From NCBI GenBank assembly GCA_963966185.1, contig CAWZYM010000242.1, positions 1,022,001 to 1,086,000 on the forward strand: a stretch of 64,000 nt of DNA, read 5' to 3'. Under the pieces are notes generated by a model. It ran no database searches. It saw nothing but the letters and a program-made list of their open reading frames with translations, and was not told where the DNA came from. The translations under genes were made by a program, and so were the position numbers. Source of the DNA: Rhabditoides inermis (lineage: Eukaryota > Nematoda > Chromadorea > Rhabditida > Rhabditidae). This document shows, one piece after another, positions 11,499-26,077 of the stretch; positions within the stretch are counted from its first letter, which is position 1; every line of letters begins with the position of its first letter.

Positions 11499-13717
11499 TC
11501 ACTTCTTCTTCTCCTTCAGGTGCTTGAGTGACGGCGTCTGTGACACACACCGGGCTCTGTTTTGTGGTGGAGCAGGAGCAGGAGGTCTAGCCGGAGTAGC
11601 AGCCAGCAGAGCAGGAGCCGGTGGTCTGTGCGGTGGAGGAGGAGGAGCGAGTGGAGCAGGCTTGGGCACAGGAACGACAGGGACGAGTGCGAGTGAGGGC
11701 GCGGGCACAGTCTTGACGGCACTCATAGGCACAGTGTGCACCACTGACTGCGCCGCCGGTAGCGTCTGCAATAGGGGATGTAGGTGTGGCAGCCATGGCC
11801 GGTGTACCTTGTCCGCAGCCGGCGTCTGCACCGCCGACGTCGTCGCAGTCTTGCACGCCAGCACAGCCGTCTGAAGTGGATGTGAGGTGAGGAGGGGACG
11901 GAGACTCGCACCTTGTGCTCCCTGTGGTCCTTGACCGCGTGTTCTTCGCTCTTCATCGACGGAGAGCGCTGCGTGAAGAGGTCGTCGCTCTTGACGTCCT
12001 TCTTGTCGCGACTCGCCTGCTCCTTCTCCCTCTGCTTCTCCTTCTCCACTCGATCCGCCGAGCGCTGCTCCCGGTGGCTGAAAGAGAGCGGTAGATGGAA
12101 TGATAGAAGATTGGATTAGATAGGATGGAGAGGGGAGGGAGAGATGAGGCCACTCGAGGCCCCCAAGGCCACTCGCCCCTTCTTGCGCGACTTGTCGATG
12201 CCGCTGCCCCTGGCCTTGGCGGCCTTCCTCGATCTGTCGCCGCTCTTGTTCTGTCCGACCCGCCTCGCCTTGGCGTCGGCGCTCTTCTCCACCCGCTTCT
12301 TCTCGTTCTTGTCGTGTGACTTCTCCACTCCGCTCGCCCTCGCCACTCCAGTCTTCATCTTCTCCTTCTCCTTCCTCCTATGCGACACGCTCTTGTCCTT
12401 CCTCTTCTTCTCCTCGATCGTCTTCTCCCCCGCGCTCTTCTTCTTCTTCCGCGGCTTTTTCCGGAAGTCGCCAATCTGAAGCATTATTCTAATGTACTGA
12501 AGCATCATTCTGAAGCGTTATTCTAATGTACTGAAGCATTATTCTGACGCATTATTCTAATGTATTGAAATGAAACAGGACTCCACCTCTCCGCTGAATT
12601 CGATCGCCGACTTCTCCTGGCTGACCCGAGGCGGACGACTCGACAGATCCACTGCGTCCACCTGCACACAGAGATCATGAGTCATGAAGGGTACGGTAAT
12701 ATACAGTAGTGAGTACAACCGATTTGCGCTACGGCGGCGTACCTCAATGAGGAAGGGATAGGGGCGCGGCGGGCGCTCGGGGTAGTGGCCTCCGGTGAGA
12801 CGAGGAATGAGGAAGTCGTGCATGACTGGGGAGACACCGTGCAGTGTATCCTAGAGGGGAGGTTGGAGAGGGGAAGAAAAAGCACGTCTCACATCTTGTG
12901 ACAAGAAGTTGTCGATCTTCTTCTGTGTCGATGGATCCGCGGGATCCCCGGAACTCTTGCTGAACATCTGTGTGATGTTGATCGGGATGTGCGACATCAC
13001 CGCCGCATTTTCGAACATCTCCGTCGGACACCTGTAACAGGTTACTGTAGTGGATTAGGGTTACGGTAGGCGTGGTACTGATTAAGGTATATGTATGATT
13101 CGAGTTACGTTGTCATCGTCATCAACATCATCGTAGATATCGGTTACGATATGTATTCTTGGTACGAAGTACTTTGTGGGTTACTGTATTCCACCGTATG
13201 CTGACTGGCTGAGTTGCGGTCCGATGTCGGACTTGTGTGACGCTTGGCTGAGGTGGCTGAGTTGGCTGCGCGCGCCCGGGTCGCCTCCCGTACTCCGCTC
13301 CGTGCGATGCGTCGGGTCGACGGAGGCCTCGCCTACGCACGCATACAGACACACACAAGGGAGACGAGAGTACTTGGTGTCTGGGTGCGCATCTCTCGCG
13401 GCGGCGGAGGACGAATCGGCTGTGTGATGGGACGAGGCGGGGCACGGGGGGCGCTCCTTGGAACGGGCAGCGGACCCTGGCTAGCCTTCTTCGATCTCCG
13501 ACAAGGAGACTCGGATACGATCTGGAAACGACGGTGAAAGAAAGAATGGAGATAGAGATGGAGAGAGAGAGACCTTTTCGGGTGGATCGTTTTTGTTGCG
13601 CCGCCGACCGAAGCACATGTCCCATGTGCGAGCCTTCAGCCGACGCGCCTTGTCCGCGTTTGGGGGCGGGGCTTGGATGGGCGGGGCCAGAGGGGCGCAC
13701 CCAGCCAGTGCGGACAA
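11499..13717 (-). CDS. Lys-rich, low-complexity nuclear-type protein; unrecognised
   Basis: Minus-strand exons, 5' to 3': about 13567-13717 (ending TWDMCFGRRRNKNDPPEK), 13398-13514 (Pro/Arg-rich), about 13184-13344 (Ser/Gln-rich), 12896-13031 (the most distinctive part, NAAVMSHIPINITQMFSKSS and KKIDNFLSQD), about 12742-12850 (HDFLIPRLTGGHYPERPP), about 12590-12660, a strongly basic block about 12160-12478 (KKPRKKKKSAGEK and repeats), 11912-12077 (HREQRSADRVEKEKQREKEQ) and 11499-11870, Ala/Pro-rich and ending LKHLKEKKK. The frame at the junction near 13032 and the donor near 12160 do not resolve cleanly, and no ATG is found for the first exon, so an upstream exon is probably missing. The composition suggests a chromatin or RNA-associated protein; I do not recognise it. 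Confidence 0.6.
12478..12572 (+). repeat. intronic tandem repeat, about 30-base unit
   Basis: Three diverged units sharing ATTCTAATGTACTGAAGCAT, inside an intron of the Lys-rich gene. The unit ends are also near-copies of each other (GAAGCATTATTC / GAAGCATCATTC). Confidence 0.75.
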
Positions 13718-14049
13718 GGGAATGGCGAGCGGCTATGGGCGAAGGCGACTGATCGAAAAGAAGCAGACAGTGAAATGAGCACAATAAGTTTGGAACAATG
13801 CAGTAATAGCAAAATGACCACGTATATCGAATTCTCAGGAAAGTCACTGTTCGGCCGTAATTAGTGGATTGTGAGAGGTCAGGCAGCATAGCTGGCTGGC
13901 TCCGCCCCCTAACCGCTCGTCGCTGTGCTATGGAGACCTGGAGAGCGGTCGGTTCTCTCTGTGACCGCTCTCCCACTTTTTATCCAATAAACCCTTCTCC
14001 CTTAATTAGTGTCTTGGGTATTGTGAGCAATGCTGCGTCCAAGTGACAA
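13718..14049. other. intergenic, no gene seen
   Basis: Upstream of the Lys-rich gene. An AATAAA at about 13985 on plus follows a GC-rich stretch, but no plus-strand coding exon precedes it. Confidence 0.4.
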
Positions 14050-14292
14050 TTTCGCGTTTACAGTCCGTTTACAGCGTGAAAACTGCGATGTAAACGCGTT
14101 GCAGACGCCTTGTAAACGGTGTGGAAACGCAGTGTAAACGGTCGGTTTTCAATGGTGCAGACGTCTGCAGCGTCTGCATTGCGTTTACACACCGTCTGCA
14201 AGTCATTTGCACGGTTTCCATCCGACTCGCTGTAAAAGCTGTGGAAACGGCCTGCCCCTGCAGACGCGTTGCAGATCTGCAAACCGCTGTCC
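14050..14292. repeat. GTAAACG/GCAGACG motif-dense repeat
   Basis: Within about 240 bases the words GTAAACG or CGTTTAC occur at least six times and GCAGACG or CGTCTGC at least six times, on both strands. There is a perfect local palindrome GCAGACGTCTGC. The two halves are loosely inverted relative to each other. It has the look of a non-autonomous foldback element or a cluster of protein-binding sites, with no ORF. Confidence 0.6.
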
Positions 14293-14613
14293 GTTCACTC
14301 ATTTCATGACCGATTCGCAGAGAGAGAGCGGTGGGGTAGGTGTATTTGAATACAATCACGCACTTAGAATAGAGATTTCGGTCATTTCTGGAATCAATAA
14401 TGAGATGATCGGAAAATGATGCGATAATTTGATCGATCTCATCGATAACCGGTGGTGTTTTATTTCAAAAGTTAGTATATTCTACCGAGGTAAGTGTGTC
14501 AATTCATGCAGCATAAGAGTAAGTTATATCGTAGTGCAGCGGACCTGTCGAGCCGTGGCATGTGAGCACGGCTCTGCCAGTGGGGTAAGCTGCAAAGATA
14601 AGGGAGAGGTCTA

Positions 14614-14862
14614 AAGGAGGTTCTAAGATGCTTTTTGTGCAAAACTTTACCCACCCCCACCCTTTCCGTCTAATTCTCTTCAGCGCCCCGTACTCTCTTG
14701 AGCAAAGTTTCGGGTGTGGGTAAAGTATGGTCAAAGTTTGGGCTCAGTTTCAAAAGGAGACACCCAGTTCAGCAGCGAGAAACTTTAGGCAAAATGGAAA
14801 CTTCACCCTTCTGCCTTCTTTGACCCATAATTTGGGTCAAATTTTATCTTAGAACCTCCCTT
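14614..14862. mobile_element. 249-base TIR element
   Basis: Ends are AAGGAGGTTCTAAGAT at 14614-14629 and its inverse, ATCTTAGAACCTCCCTT, at 14846-14862. The interior has further weak inversions around GGGTAAAGT and GCAAAACTTTACCC. No coding capacity. It is different in sequence from MITE family A. Confidence 0.65.
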
Positions 14863-16675
14863 ATCCCCACTGTAGTCTACATAGGTCTAGAACCTAGCAC
14901 ATTACAGGATCATAAAGACGACCTACTTTCAAAATTAGTCAAATTAGTCTCATAAACACCAAACGATCATACTCTGATATTGTTCGTATTCTAGCCATCC
15001 GACGGATAATCAGAAGAGTTCTAATATCGTTAGAGGTTAGAAGGACGTTAGACGTTAGAGATTACGTTATATCTCGGAACACGTTAGTGTTTTTTTTTTC
15101 GAAATCAAGTTTCAGCGGGGCACTTATAGTGGCAAACTCGAGTACATAGTTTCTTGGAATTTAATGTGATATTTGATATTACTGTGTGCGGATTGAAAAA
15201 AATCGCGTTTTTTTGAATGTTTGACAGCCGTGAGATAATGCCGTACACCCGTACGATGAAATGTAATAATATGCATGCTTGTAGGAATGCAAAGAATCAT
15301 GTTTGTGTAAAAATAGACCTCGTACTCAATGGGAGCAAACGGGTACGTCTACGATAACAATGGGAATAATAATACTATATTCGGTTTGAGAATAAATGAA
15401 TATGAAATGCAACTGGGATCGTATACTAAGTGGGATTTCACGCGACTGGATTTCGCAGACAGCAATATCAGATCTCCGAAGTGTGAGTGCCAGGACGCGT
15501 ACATTATCTCTGCACTGAATCCATGAAGATCACCGATTCCACATTGAGAGCCCCACAATTCAACAGGATTTTGCAGTCAGACAGAAATGAAATGCGATCA
15601 CTTAACACTTAACACAATGAACACATCACGATACCATCACGTCATAGTCATATATATGTATTGCGTCATCATAAACATAAGTAATTGCTACTATTTCTAT
15701 GATAATGAAATAAAGCATCATGAATTACAGATCATAATTTCTTATTGTTTCATTTTCTATAATTTTTTCTCATGTCGTGAATTTATGCTCTTACAATACA
15801 CACTGTTTTTTCAGTTGTATTTTGTTTTCAAGAATTGAGAGTTAAGAGAATGAGAGTGGGACGATGTGAATTAGCTGGGAACGTGTAGGTAGCATGAGAA
15901 AAACGTAATCTAACCTGAGATAACCAGTGTAGCCTACCGTACTCACTACGTGGATTTTTGAAAAACCGTTTTCCTGGAAAACTAGAGAAATGTGGGTATA
16001 ATAGAGAACGGTGTCAGCGAGTTAGTTTCAATGTGTTTCTATGATAATTACCGCCTCGTCAATTGAATACTCGCAATTTGCTAGCTGCGCCGCCCCCTGC
16101 CAACTTTGAGCTCATTTCACACATGTTCCACTAGTCAACTGACAGTTTTTGATTTAGTTACTTTGTTGATTCATGTACATGTACACTCATGTCAGTTTTA
16201 ATTTCTTTTTTTGCAATACAATATACGTTTATACAATCGTAAATTGTGCTCGCGAACTCGTTTATTCAATTATCTATCAACTTCCTGGATTGCAGTGTGC
16301 TGCGAGAGTGAATCATATCTCCCTGTTGTCAGTTATCAGCACATGTGTGTATTGTATTTGTTTGTGAGCTAAATATGTGGTTACTTATAATCATATAGTT
16401 TTCGCGATTCCTTGAGCGGGTCTGTCACAGTAAGCGAGCAAAGAGCCATTTCGAATGCGAGGGCGGGAGCGGCCACTGTCCACAGAAAGCCTTCCCACTG
16501 TTCATGAGATGAATCTGCTCGCGTGTTTTGAATGCTCACTCTCTTTCGATCTCTTTCGATATATGGCGAATTGCCACCGAAAGTTCGGCTGAAAGATCAG
16601 TGAACACTATACAACCGTCGCAGTTACAGTATTTCACGTCGAAAACTATAGTACTGTTTGTTTTCAGGTGCCGTG
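14863..16675. other. 1.8 kb gene-free AT-rich region
   Basis: No gene with coding composition on either strand. It contains the upstream region of the GPCR; a TTTTCAG acceptor at about 16662-16668 just before its ATG could be a trans-splice or 5'UTR-intron site. A repeated CGTTAGA word occurs at 15030-15080. Confidence 0.5.
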
Positions 16676-19600
16676 ATGGATGTGGCGGCTGCGAACAAGA
16701 TCTGGGTGGCTGGGGAAATCGTGTTCTTCAATCTGATTGGACTGTTCGGAAACTCGCAGGTCGTCTGGGCGACAGTCAGGAAGACGCAGCTGCGAGAGAA
16801 ACACGGTGAGCAAACGCGTCCATATATGGTGCTTCATAAACTATGTACTATGAGCTTGTACTAGTACTATGTAATGTTTGCAGGCTGTCTTCTGGCGATC
16901 ACTGCGTTCTCGCACTTCTTCTGTCTCTTCTTTGAACTCGTAAATGCAGCCTTCTCCATCGCTAATTACCAGGTTCAGGTACTTCATTTCGATCACGCAA
17001 ACTAGATAGTTTTGTATTATACGGTAACGACTCTTTTCCACACACATTGTGAAATAGTGTGATCGTGTATTTTAATAAGCATAAACGTGATGTTTGCAGG
17101 TGACGCGGATACAGTGCTTTAAAATCATCTTCCCTTACTTGTTCTTCTGTCCCTTCCAGTCTGCGATGGAATTTGCGATAGCTTTCGATCTGTTGTTCTC
17201 CATACTTCTACCCATACGGTATGTAGAAGAGAGGAGAGAGAGAGAAAGAGAGAGAGAGAGGGAGAGGGAGAGGGAGAGAGATATGCTTGCAGACACCGCA
17301 CGGCCCGCTTGCGTCGCTACCTCCTCTTCCTGGTTGGTCCCCTAGTCTGCTATGGCCTCTCTCACGTTGTGTGGGCTCTCATCGAAATGGAAGAAGCGCC
17401 CATTCCATTCTGCAATCCGCCACTCGCATACCCGCCCAGAGGTACGAACATTCGAACATCATTCTCTTCTATGATGAATGATAAGTGATGTTTAGCCAAG
17501 GTACCGTAAGAGAAAAGTTGATTAGCACGTTTCGCTTTTTATGTCATCGTGAGGGAAAACAACCTTGGGAATCCTGAAAGCAAAACTCCGGAATTAACTT
17601 TTCTCACGCGTTACATATGTTGAACATCACTTCTCATCATTTCATCTCTCCCTGAAATCCATCCCACAATTCATTCTTTCAATGGAAGAGAAACGAACAG
17701 AAAGGGTGGAGGTGGAGGAACTTTCGCGCAAAATGCTTTGTATAAAAACATTTTCGGCGACATGTAGAATGTAGGAAGTATTGCGTGTGTTTCAGTGAGT
17801 GTGTACTTCTCCCGGTCTTCCGTCATCTTCAACTGCTTCACACTCGCAGCCTTCATCACCATTCAGATGATGATGCTGGTGAAACGTGAGTGCCTGAGAG
17901 TGTATCGCATACAACCGTGTGACACTAGCAGCACCCCTGAGAAAAGACTCACTTATATCGGGCCATTAGTAAATCATACAACATACAACGAGAACAACAA
18001 TGACAATGACAAAAAACAATGAAAATTTAAATGAAAAAAACGACTGACGCGAGCCGTGGTATGAAAATGCGCGCGAACTTTTCGAAATCACGTGGTATGG
18101 TGGTATGGTGGTATGACAGCATTTATTAGAGAGGGCGCGCAGCGCCCTCTCTTTTGGCTTAGGATAGGGCTCGCGCGAGAATTTTCCAGAAGCGATATCT
18201 AAAGGTCATGTTAGCAACAATGTGAACTGATCTAATTCATGTTAGTTATATTCGCACCGTTCCGTAGGACAGATCATTGGTCGTGGGCATCTTTGTATCT
18301 TTTCTCCGAAAGAAGTTATGAGCGATCTCGCGCACCCATGAGGCGAGAGGCCAGCGTGTGGGACTCTCTGCCGAAAGCGTACTCTCTCGCGTTTTCTGCG
18401 CGTGTTCTCCAACTAGCACTTTGAGTGTAGTTCGCCCCGCCGCCGCCAGCGTCTAATTCGCGCCGGGTTTGCGTTGTTTTGGGTCCGCCAACTATAACCA
18501 GGAGAAAGAGCGCAGTAGGCGCGACTCCGAACGGTAGTGAGAAAATATGTGGGGAAAAACGTTTTGTGAAACGTAACGGCGATCCGAAACGTAACGTGTG
18601 ATCTGTGGTTTATGAGAGTAAGAAGAGAGAGAACGGCCGAGAGTTTGTGTTAGTATTTGTAAACGTTGATAAAGAGCAGAAAGATATAAAGAGACAGAGA
18701 GAGAAGGGCAGAAAGTGAGAGTGAGAGAGAGAACAGTGAAAGAGAGAGAAGGAACAGTGAAAGAGAGAGAAGGGACGGAGAGAAGGAGAGAACAGAGGGA
18801 GTGAGAGACAGTAGTTTTTGATATAATCCAGATGAATAGTCATAATTCAGCACATATTCAAAATTTCTATGAAATTTAACAAAAGGACATATATTTTCTT
18901 TGAAAAGTACTTGCGTGAACAGATGAACTTTGTATTATCCCAATGCAGCAAAAGCACATGCAAAAAGCGTTTACAAATACTAACACAAACCTGCGCATTC
19001 GGGAAAGTTCTGTTGATACTAACCAGTGACAGTGAACACAAATAGGAGAGATAAGAGAGAAAGAGAGGAGAGAGAGGTGCAGGTTTGTGTTAGTATTTGT
19101 AAACACTTTATGCATGTGCTTTTGCTGCATTGGGATAAGACAAAGTTCATCTGTTCACGCAAGTACTTTTCAAAGAAAATAGTTGTATGAGTGCAAAATT
19201 ATGGTATGTTGTATGATGGTATGGTAGTACTCTCGTATGGTGGTATGGTAGTATGGTTGTAGTATGGTGGTATGTGGTATGGTGGTATGATGGTATGTTG
19301 TATGTTGTATGCTTTACTAATTGCCCTTATATCGCACATGTTACTAACTAACAACAATGAAACTGTCTTCCACTTATTGTGACCGAAACCTGTATACAGA
19401 TTGTTCAGACAACCAGCTGAAGGGAAAGAGGAGTGAAGAGGATGTGGGAAAGAAAGGAGCTGGAGGGAAGAAGAAGAAGGCCCTCACATCACAGCAGAAG
19501 GTGAGAAGGGGGAGTGATACTGTAGCAGTCGTACACCAACATGAAAGTGTTTGCAGGTTCTGAAGACGTTGTCTGTGATGACGCTTATCTTCGTGCTGTC

Positions 19601-19934
19601 GTGGTTCATAGGCATTCTGGGGGTAGATGTCGCACCTCATCTAGGACTGCCACCCGATGTTGTGCCGTATGTGCAGAGCAATATGGTATGCAACCCCTTC
19701 ATCTCTCTCTCTCTCCCCCTCTCACTCCCTCTATCAGGTATTCTTCGTGATGATCTGCTACTCGCAAGCGTACTTTGTGTGTGCATGGAGGAGCGCCGAC
19801 TATCGCTCGGCGTTCGTGGAGCAGATATACATACTCGCAGGTGAATAGAGAAAGAGAGGGAGGAAGGAGAGAAGGAAAGAGAGAGGGAGGAGGGAGTTAG
19901 AAGAGAGAGGGAGGGAGGGAGAAAGGGTAAGAGA

Positions 19935-19983
<49 letters not shown>

Positions 19984-20069
19984 TTGCAGGCAAGAAGTCT
20001 CACAAGATCACGCGCGTCTCCGCTACCACCACAGCTGTCGGTAGGAGCATGGCCAGTGGATATCACTGA
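16676..20069 (+). CDS. seven-transmembrane chemoreceptor-like GPCR (Srsx type)
   Basis: Nine exons in consistent phase (16676-16805, 16884-16978, 17100-17218, 17293-17441, 17796-17885, 19409-19500, 19557-19685, 19738-19840, 19990-20069). The product is about 310 residues, the usual length. The N-terminal helix carries the rhodopsin-class GN motif (NLIGLFGNSQ). Helix 3 ends in AFDLLFSILLPIRHR, the place of the DRY-like DRL...P segment of Srsx receptors. Further helices are YLLFLVGPLVCYGL, VIFNCFTLAAFITIQ and LSVMTLIFVLSWFIGI. The third intracellular loop is unusually Lys-rich (KGAGGKKKKALTS). The C-terminus ends TTTAVGRSMASGYH. It is likely a sensory-neuron receptor; the ligand is unknown. Intron 5 (17886-19408) is enlarged by a Helitron-like insertion flanked by GGTAT minisatellite. 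Confidence 0.85.
18127..19182 (-). mobile_element. Helitron-like non-autonomous element, copy 1
   Basis: Read on the minus strand, the element begins near 19182 with ATTTTCTTTGAAAAGTACTT. It has a foldback with arms 19079-19180 and 18893-18994, then a purine/pyrimidine microsatellite region (18650-18810), then about 300 unique bases. It ends at 18127 in a perfect 10-bp-stem hairpin (GAGAGGGCGC-TGC-inverse) followed at once by CTAA and a T. It matches copy 2 (40754-42258) end to end at roughly 85 percent by eye, and homology stops exactly after CTAAT. A hairpin followed by CTRR is the 3' end signature of Helitrons. No Rep/helicase ORF is present. Confidence 0.72.
19192..19318 (+). repeat. GGTATGGT-type minisatellite
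   Basis: Irregular array of GGTATGGT, GTTGTAT and GGTGGTAT words. A shorter patch of the same array is at 18088-18116 on the other side of the Helitron-like element, so the element seems to have inserted into the array. Confidence 0.75.
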
Positions 20070-22152
20070 TTCACAGACAATACATGCGAGTAACCTTCCC
20101 CTACAATCAACATTGTACATACACACATTTTCCATTTTCTTGTTGTTGCATTGTATGTACATAATAAATACGACTTCTATAATAATTACTGTCTTCTGTG
20201 CAATTCTGTTTATGAAGCAAATACGTGGATTCGAATTAAACGGAACCATTCAAACAATATATTTCCCGTAAAACCTCAAAGATTATATTCCTATCGTCTC
20301 CGCGCGGTATTCTATTACTTGCGTAACTTCGTTTCGTAACTTCGTCAATAACATTTATGGTTGTTTACTGGAGCGCATGATTTTTTGAACCGTAACTCGT
20401 AACTCTCTTCTGCTTCCTATCTGCAGAATTAAAACTGTGTAGTGTCTCTGTAGTGTATCCTTACGATTTTCCAAAGTGAATTAGCAATAAGATGTGAAAG
20501 TATGCCATGAATAAAGTAGTTTAGTAATGAAAAGTTATGTGAAAATACCTTGAATGCTTGCTTATTTTGCACATGAATATACTCTCTCAAGTTCTTGCAA
20601 GAGAAAGTGTGCAGAAATGTGCAGAAGCGTGCATAAATGTGCAATGGATGTTTCTCTATGTTCTCGTCATTTCCAACAAATAACAAAAGCGCATCGTTTT
20701 TGGCATTCTTCACGTCTTGAACCTCTTGAACGTCGAAAAAACTCGACTTCGAAAACTAACACTAATTGTAAGTTGTAAGTACCTCATTTCAATTTTTTAT
20801 ATATGTTCTTCTTCAGTACACGGATCATCGACAGCATCGACAGTGATCTAGTCTTGTGACTTGTGAGGGGTTTTTTTTCAGAGAGTGTATATGTGGGGAG
20901 AGAGATGTGACGCAATCATCTCGAATCTCTGAGACACTCTGAAGAACACTGAAAATAAAGGTGTCATAATTCAAAACTACGTCTTGTTTACTGCTGACTG
21001 AGTGACTGCTGACTGAGTGAAGTTTTCGTGAGAACAATGTCCACAAGCGTGCTATTCTAGTACGAGTAGTGAAGAGAGATCAGAAATGAACGCAATACCA
21101 ACAAAAAAGGCAAGAGATCAACGACTCGCCTCTTTCACTTACATCGCTCTTCTCACCATACTCATTCTTCCCACATTCCCATATCGCAACGATATAAACA
21201 GGTTTTTTAAGGACACACCGTTTCTTCTTTTCAAAAAGTACAAAAATCGCGTACCTATTCGGTTATTCGAATCAGATTTCCGAACATTAAACTAATTGAC
21301 GCCTGTTTGAGTGCGTTTCCGCTAACTGTCTAGGATCATGCGGACACGTGGGTTAGTATGCAATTATGGAGAGACACTTGGGATTATAGCTACGATGGAA
21401 ACGACATATACCTTATGTGAGAGTTCACTTCGCACAAAATTATCGCGCATTCAAGATGGCAGCACGCGATTACGTGGCCAGATTACAGAAGAGATGCTTA
21501 CAATCACTACTAATTATATTGTGCGCAATAACGTGCACAATCTCCGATTCTGCAGTATTACTGTAAACGTTACATCCTCGTTCTTATAAGAAATGTGTGT
21601 CTACGATGAATCATAAATAAACATGACTAATTGACAAGGTGTGACTAGTGCTAAATTTATTAGTTCTGCAAGACTATTTTACGATTTGCTGAAGTGGTGT
21701 TAATTCTTGTCTCTGATAACAGCACATAAACATCTTTTCGCAACGTTCTTAATTTTCAACGAGCAAGTGCACAGAAAGGCATTATTACTCAATATTTGGT
21801 GTTGTATTTCATACCATTTGTAGATTTGTTTCTTCCCCATCCATATCGTCCAACATTCTCCTGCAGACACTGCAACACTGACGTGATAAAATAGTCGTCC
21901 ATTTCGAAAATATTTTCTTAGGTCGTGAAATGAACGCAGTTCATTTTGAATGAACACAGGGTCTAGACTGAAGATGATGTTTGAATGGCTAGCGTGGGGT
22001 GGGAGGATGGTTTCATTGCTCGTTTCCCCTCGTAGCGCGCGGTAGAATGGCCCTCGCCGGTGGGAGATGTGAGACACCTTCCTTTCACGATTCACGAGCG
22101 GGCACAGGCACACTGTTCCTCTCACCTGTTCTGATCACATGTTGATGTTCAG
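20070..22152. other. 2.1 kb mostly gene-free AT-rich region
   Basis: 3'UTR of the GPCR then AT-rich sequence. A 141-codon open frame on minus at 21700-22125 has no recognisable domain and mixed composition; it could be one exon but I do not call it. A 69-codon plus ORF at 21086 is hydrophobic but isolated. Confidence 0.4.
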
Positions 22153-24398
<2,246 letters not shown>

Positions 24399-24907
24399 AC
24401 ACACCGACTCCGCCCCCTCAAACTCCGCCCCCTTCGCTTATCACTTACACATAACACATCTATAACACATTCAGATCGATTTCCTTCGCTTAGAATTACA
24501 TCCATCGTATTTGTCGATTTGATACTTGCTCGCGTTAACTTAGAGATATTACATTGTCTTATTGAATGGAGTATGCCAGAATGGACACTTGAACGATCTC
24601 CGTTGTTTGTGTGAGCACATGTGTGAGGTGGTTATTAGTTTCCCAGACTCTGATGAATATCATTGAAAGAAAACCGAAAAAAAATTGTGTCGATCGCACA
24701 AACCACAACTTTCTTTTTGTATTTTGGCGGCACGATGAATTGTGGGAGGTGGCAGACGGAGCACAGCCGTGCCACTTGGAACAATGATGACGAGTTATCC
24801 TTATTTCCATCCCAGCCGCAATTATCCTGACCCTGGGGTGTGTTGATAAGCGGGCGACGGCGACCCCGGCAGCCACTCCCCTACTCGTCCCCTTTCCCCT
24901 ACTCGCC

Positions 24908-26077
24908 ATGGCTCGAACCAAGCCGCCAACGAACGGCAACGCCGCCTCGACCCACCAGGTAGCCCGCTGCTCGGTCGCCTGTCACTCGGTGGTATTGCAG
25001 GCCAGCCGCCGCCGTTCTCCGTCAGCCACCCGATCCGCGTCCAGCAGCTCGGTACGGCGTGCCTCGCCCGCCCGCTCACACTCACTCCTTTCAGAGCAAC
25101 CGAACGCCTCCCCGTGCCCGGCAGACTCGCGTTTCCAGGGTGGGTGGAGGGGAACGGTAGACTGATTCGAGTGTGTTCAGAGTGCGTCGCCGCAGCCGCA
25201 GTCGTCGCCGCAGCGTCCCGCTCAGAGGGTGCGCATCCCCCGAATATCTTTCCTCCACTCTCTCTCATCTTCTCCTTTCCAGAGCCGCTCCCAGTCCTCC
25301 CAGTCTCAATCGTCTCCCAGGAACACCAAGAAAAGCGTCACCAAGCCCGCCACCACTGTATTAGATTCTTAATAGATACAGTAACCTCACAACTATTTAG
25401 ACTCGCCGCAGTGGCAGGGCTCGTGCTGCTTCTCCGGATCCTGGAGGCTTGTTGACCACCCCTCCTCCCGCCAAGATTACGGTGTGGTATACTGTGCCTA
25501 CAGTAAAGTTGCGGTCAGTCTCTTCAAAACACTCCCGAATGCCTCCGAAACACTTCGGAATTGCCTTGCGAAACGCCCTCAGAACACTCCCGAACACTTC
25601 GAAATGCCTTGCGATCCCTTCGAAACACGGAATTGATTCCGAAGAGACTGACCGCACCTTAACCCAAATGTACTGTAATTAAAACACTTCCAGAACCGTC
25701 GCAGCAAGGCAGCGCCCGCAGGCCGGCAGGCCGCCCGTGCAGCATCTCCTTCTTCGCAGACGGTTGGAACACTGTAGATGCACACCTAGCAGGGCCATTG
25801 CAGGGTGTGGTTCGCAGTGTGCATTCCGGGCCGGCGAAGCGCGGTGCGAAGAGGGCGGTGGCGGTAGCGGAGGCATCTCCCGCAGCCCCGGACAGGAAGA
25901 GGGGGAGGACGCCCATGTATCGGTGAGAGGGGAGGGGGAGATGGGGTGGGTGGATGTGGAATGACCTGCCCTTGCAGCCGCGAGTACACGAAGAGGGTGC
26001 GTCTCAGCCGCAGGAGCAACGGACAATGGGCGCGGAGCGATGGCTACAAGTGCCAGTACCTCGACTTCGATGTCTAG
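24908..26077 (+). CDS. small SR/RS-rich basic protein, unrecognised
   Basis: About nine short exons, nearly all of whole codons, with strong TTTCCAG or TTGCAG acceptors. It begins MARTKPPTNGNAASTHQ at 24908, then ASRRRSPSATRSASSSS, SASPQPQSSPQRPAQR, SRSQSSQSQSSPRNTKKS, TRRSGRARAASPDPGG, NRRSKAAPAGRQAARAAS, and ends with a non-repetitive tail (YTKRVRLSRRSNGQWARSD, then CQYLDFDV) with stop at 26075-26077. A KRGRTP patch resembles an AT-hook. Composition suggests DNA or RNA binding, e.g. a chromatin-compaction or splicing-associated protein; nothing identifies the family. The modular phase-0 exons suggest exon duplication. A family A MITE lies in one intron. Confidence 0.72.
25511..25654. mobile_element. 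MITE family A, copy 3
   Basis: Clean 144-base copy with perfect ends GCGGTCAGTCTCTTC at 25511 and inverted at 25654. The interior repeats CTTCGAAA/CTCCGAAAC words. Located in an intron of the SR-rich gene. Confidence 0.88.

Noticed and set aside
13983..13995. AATAAA as the end of a plus-strand gene at 13.8-14.0 kb
   Set aside because: No plus-strand exon with coding composition precedes it; the open frames there are short and overlap the 5' side of the minus-strand gene.
21700..22125. 141-codon minus-strand frame
   Set aside because: No recognisable motif, no phase-compatible neighbour exon; kept only as a remark in the intergenic entry.
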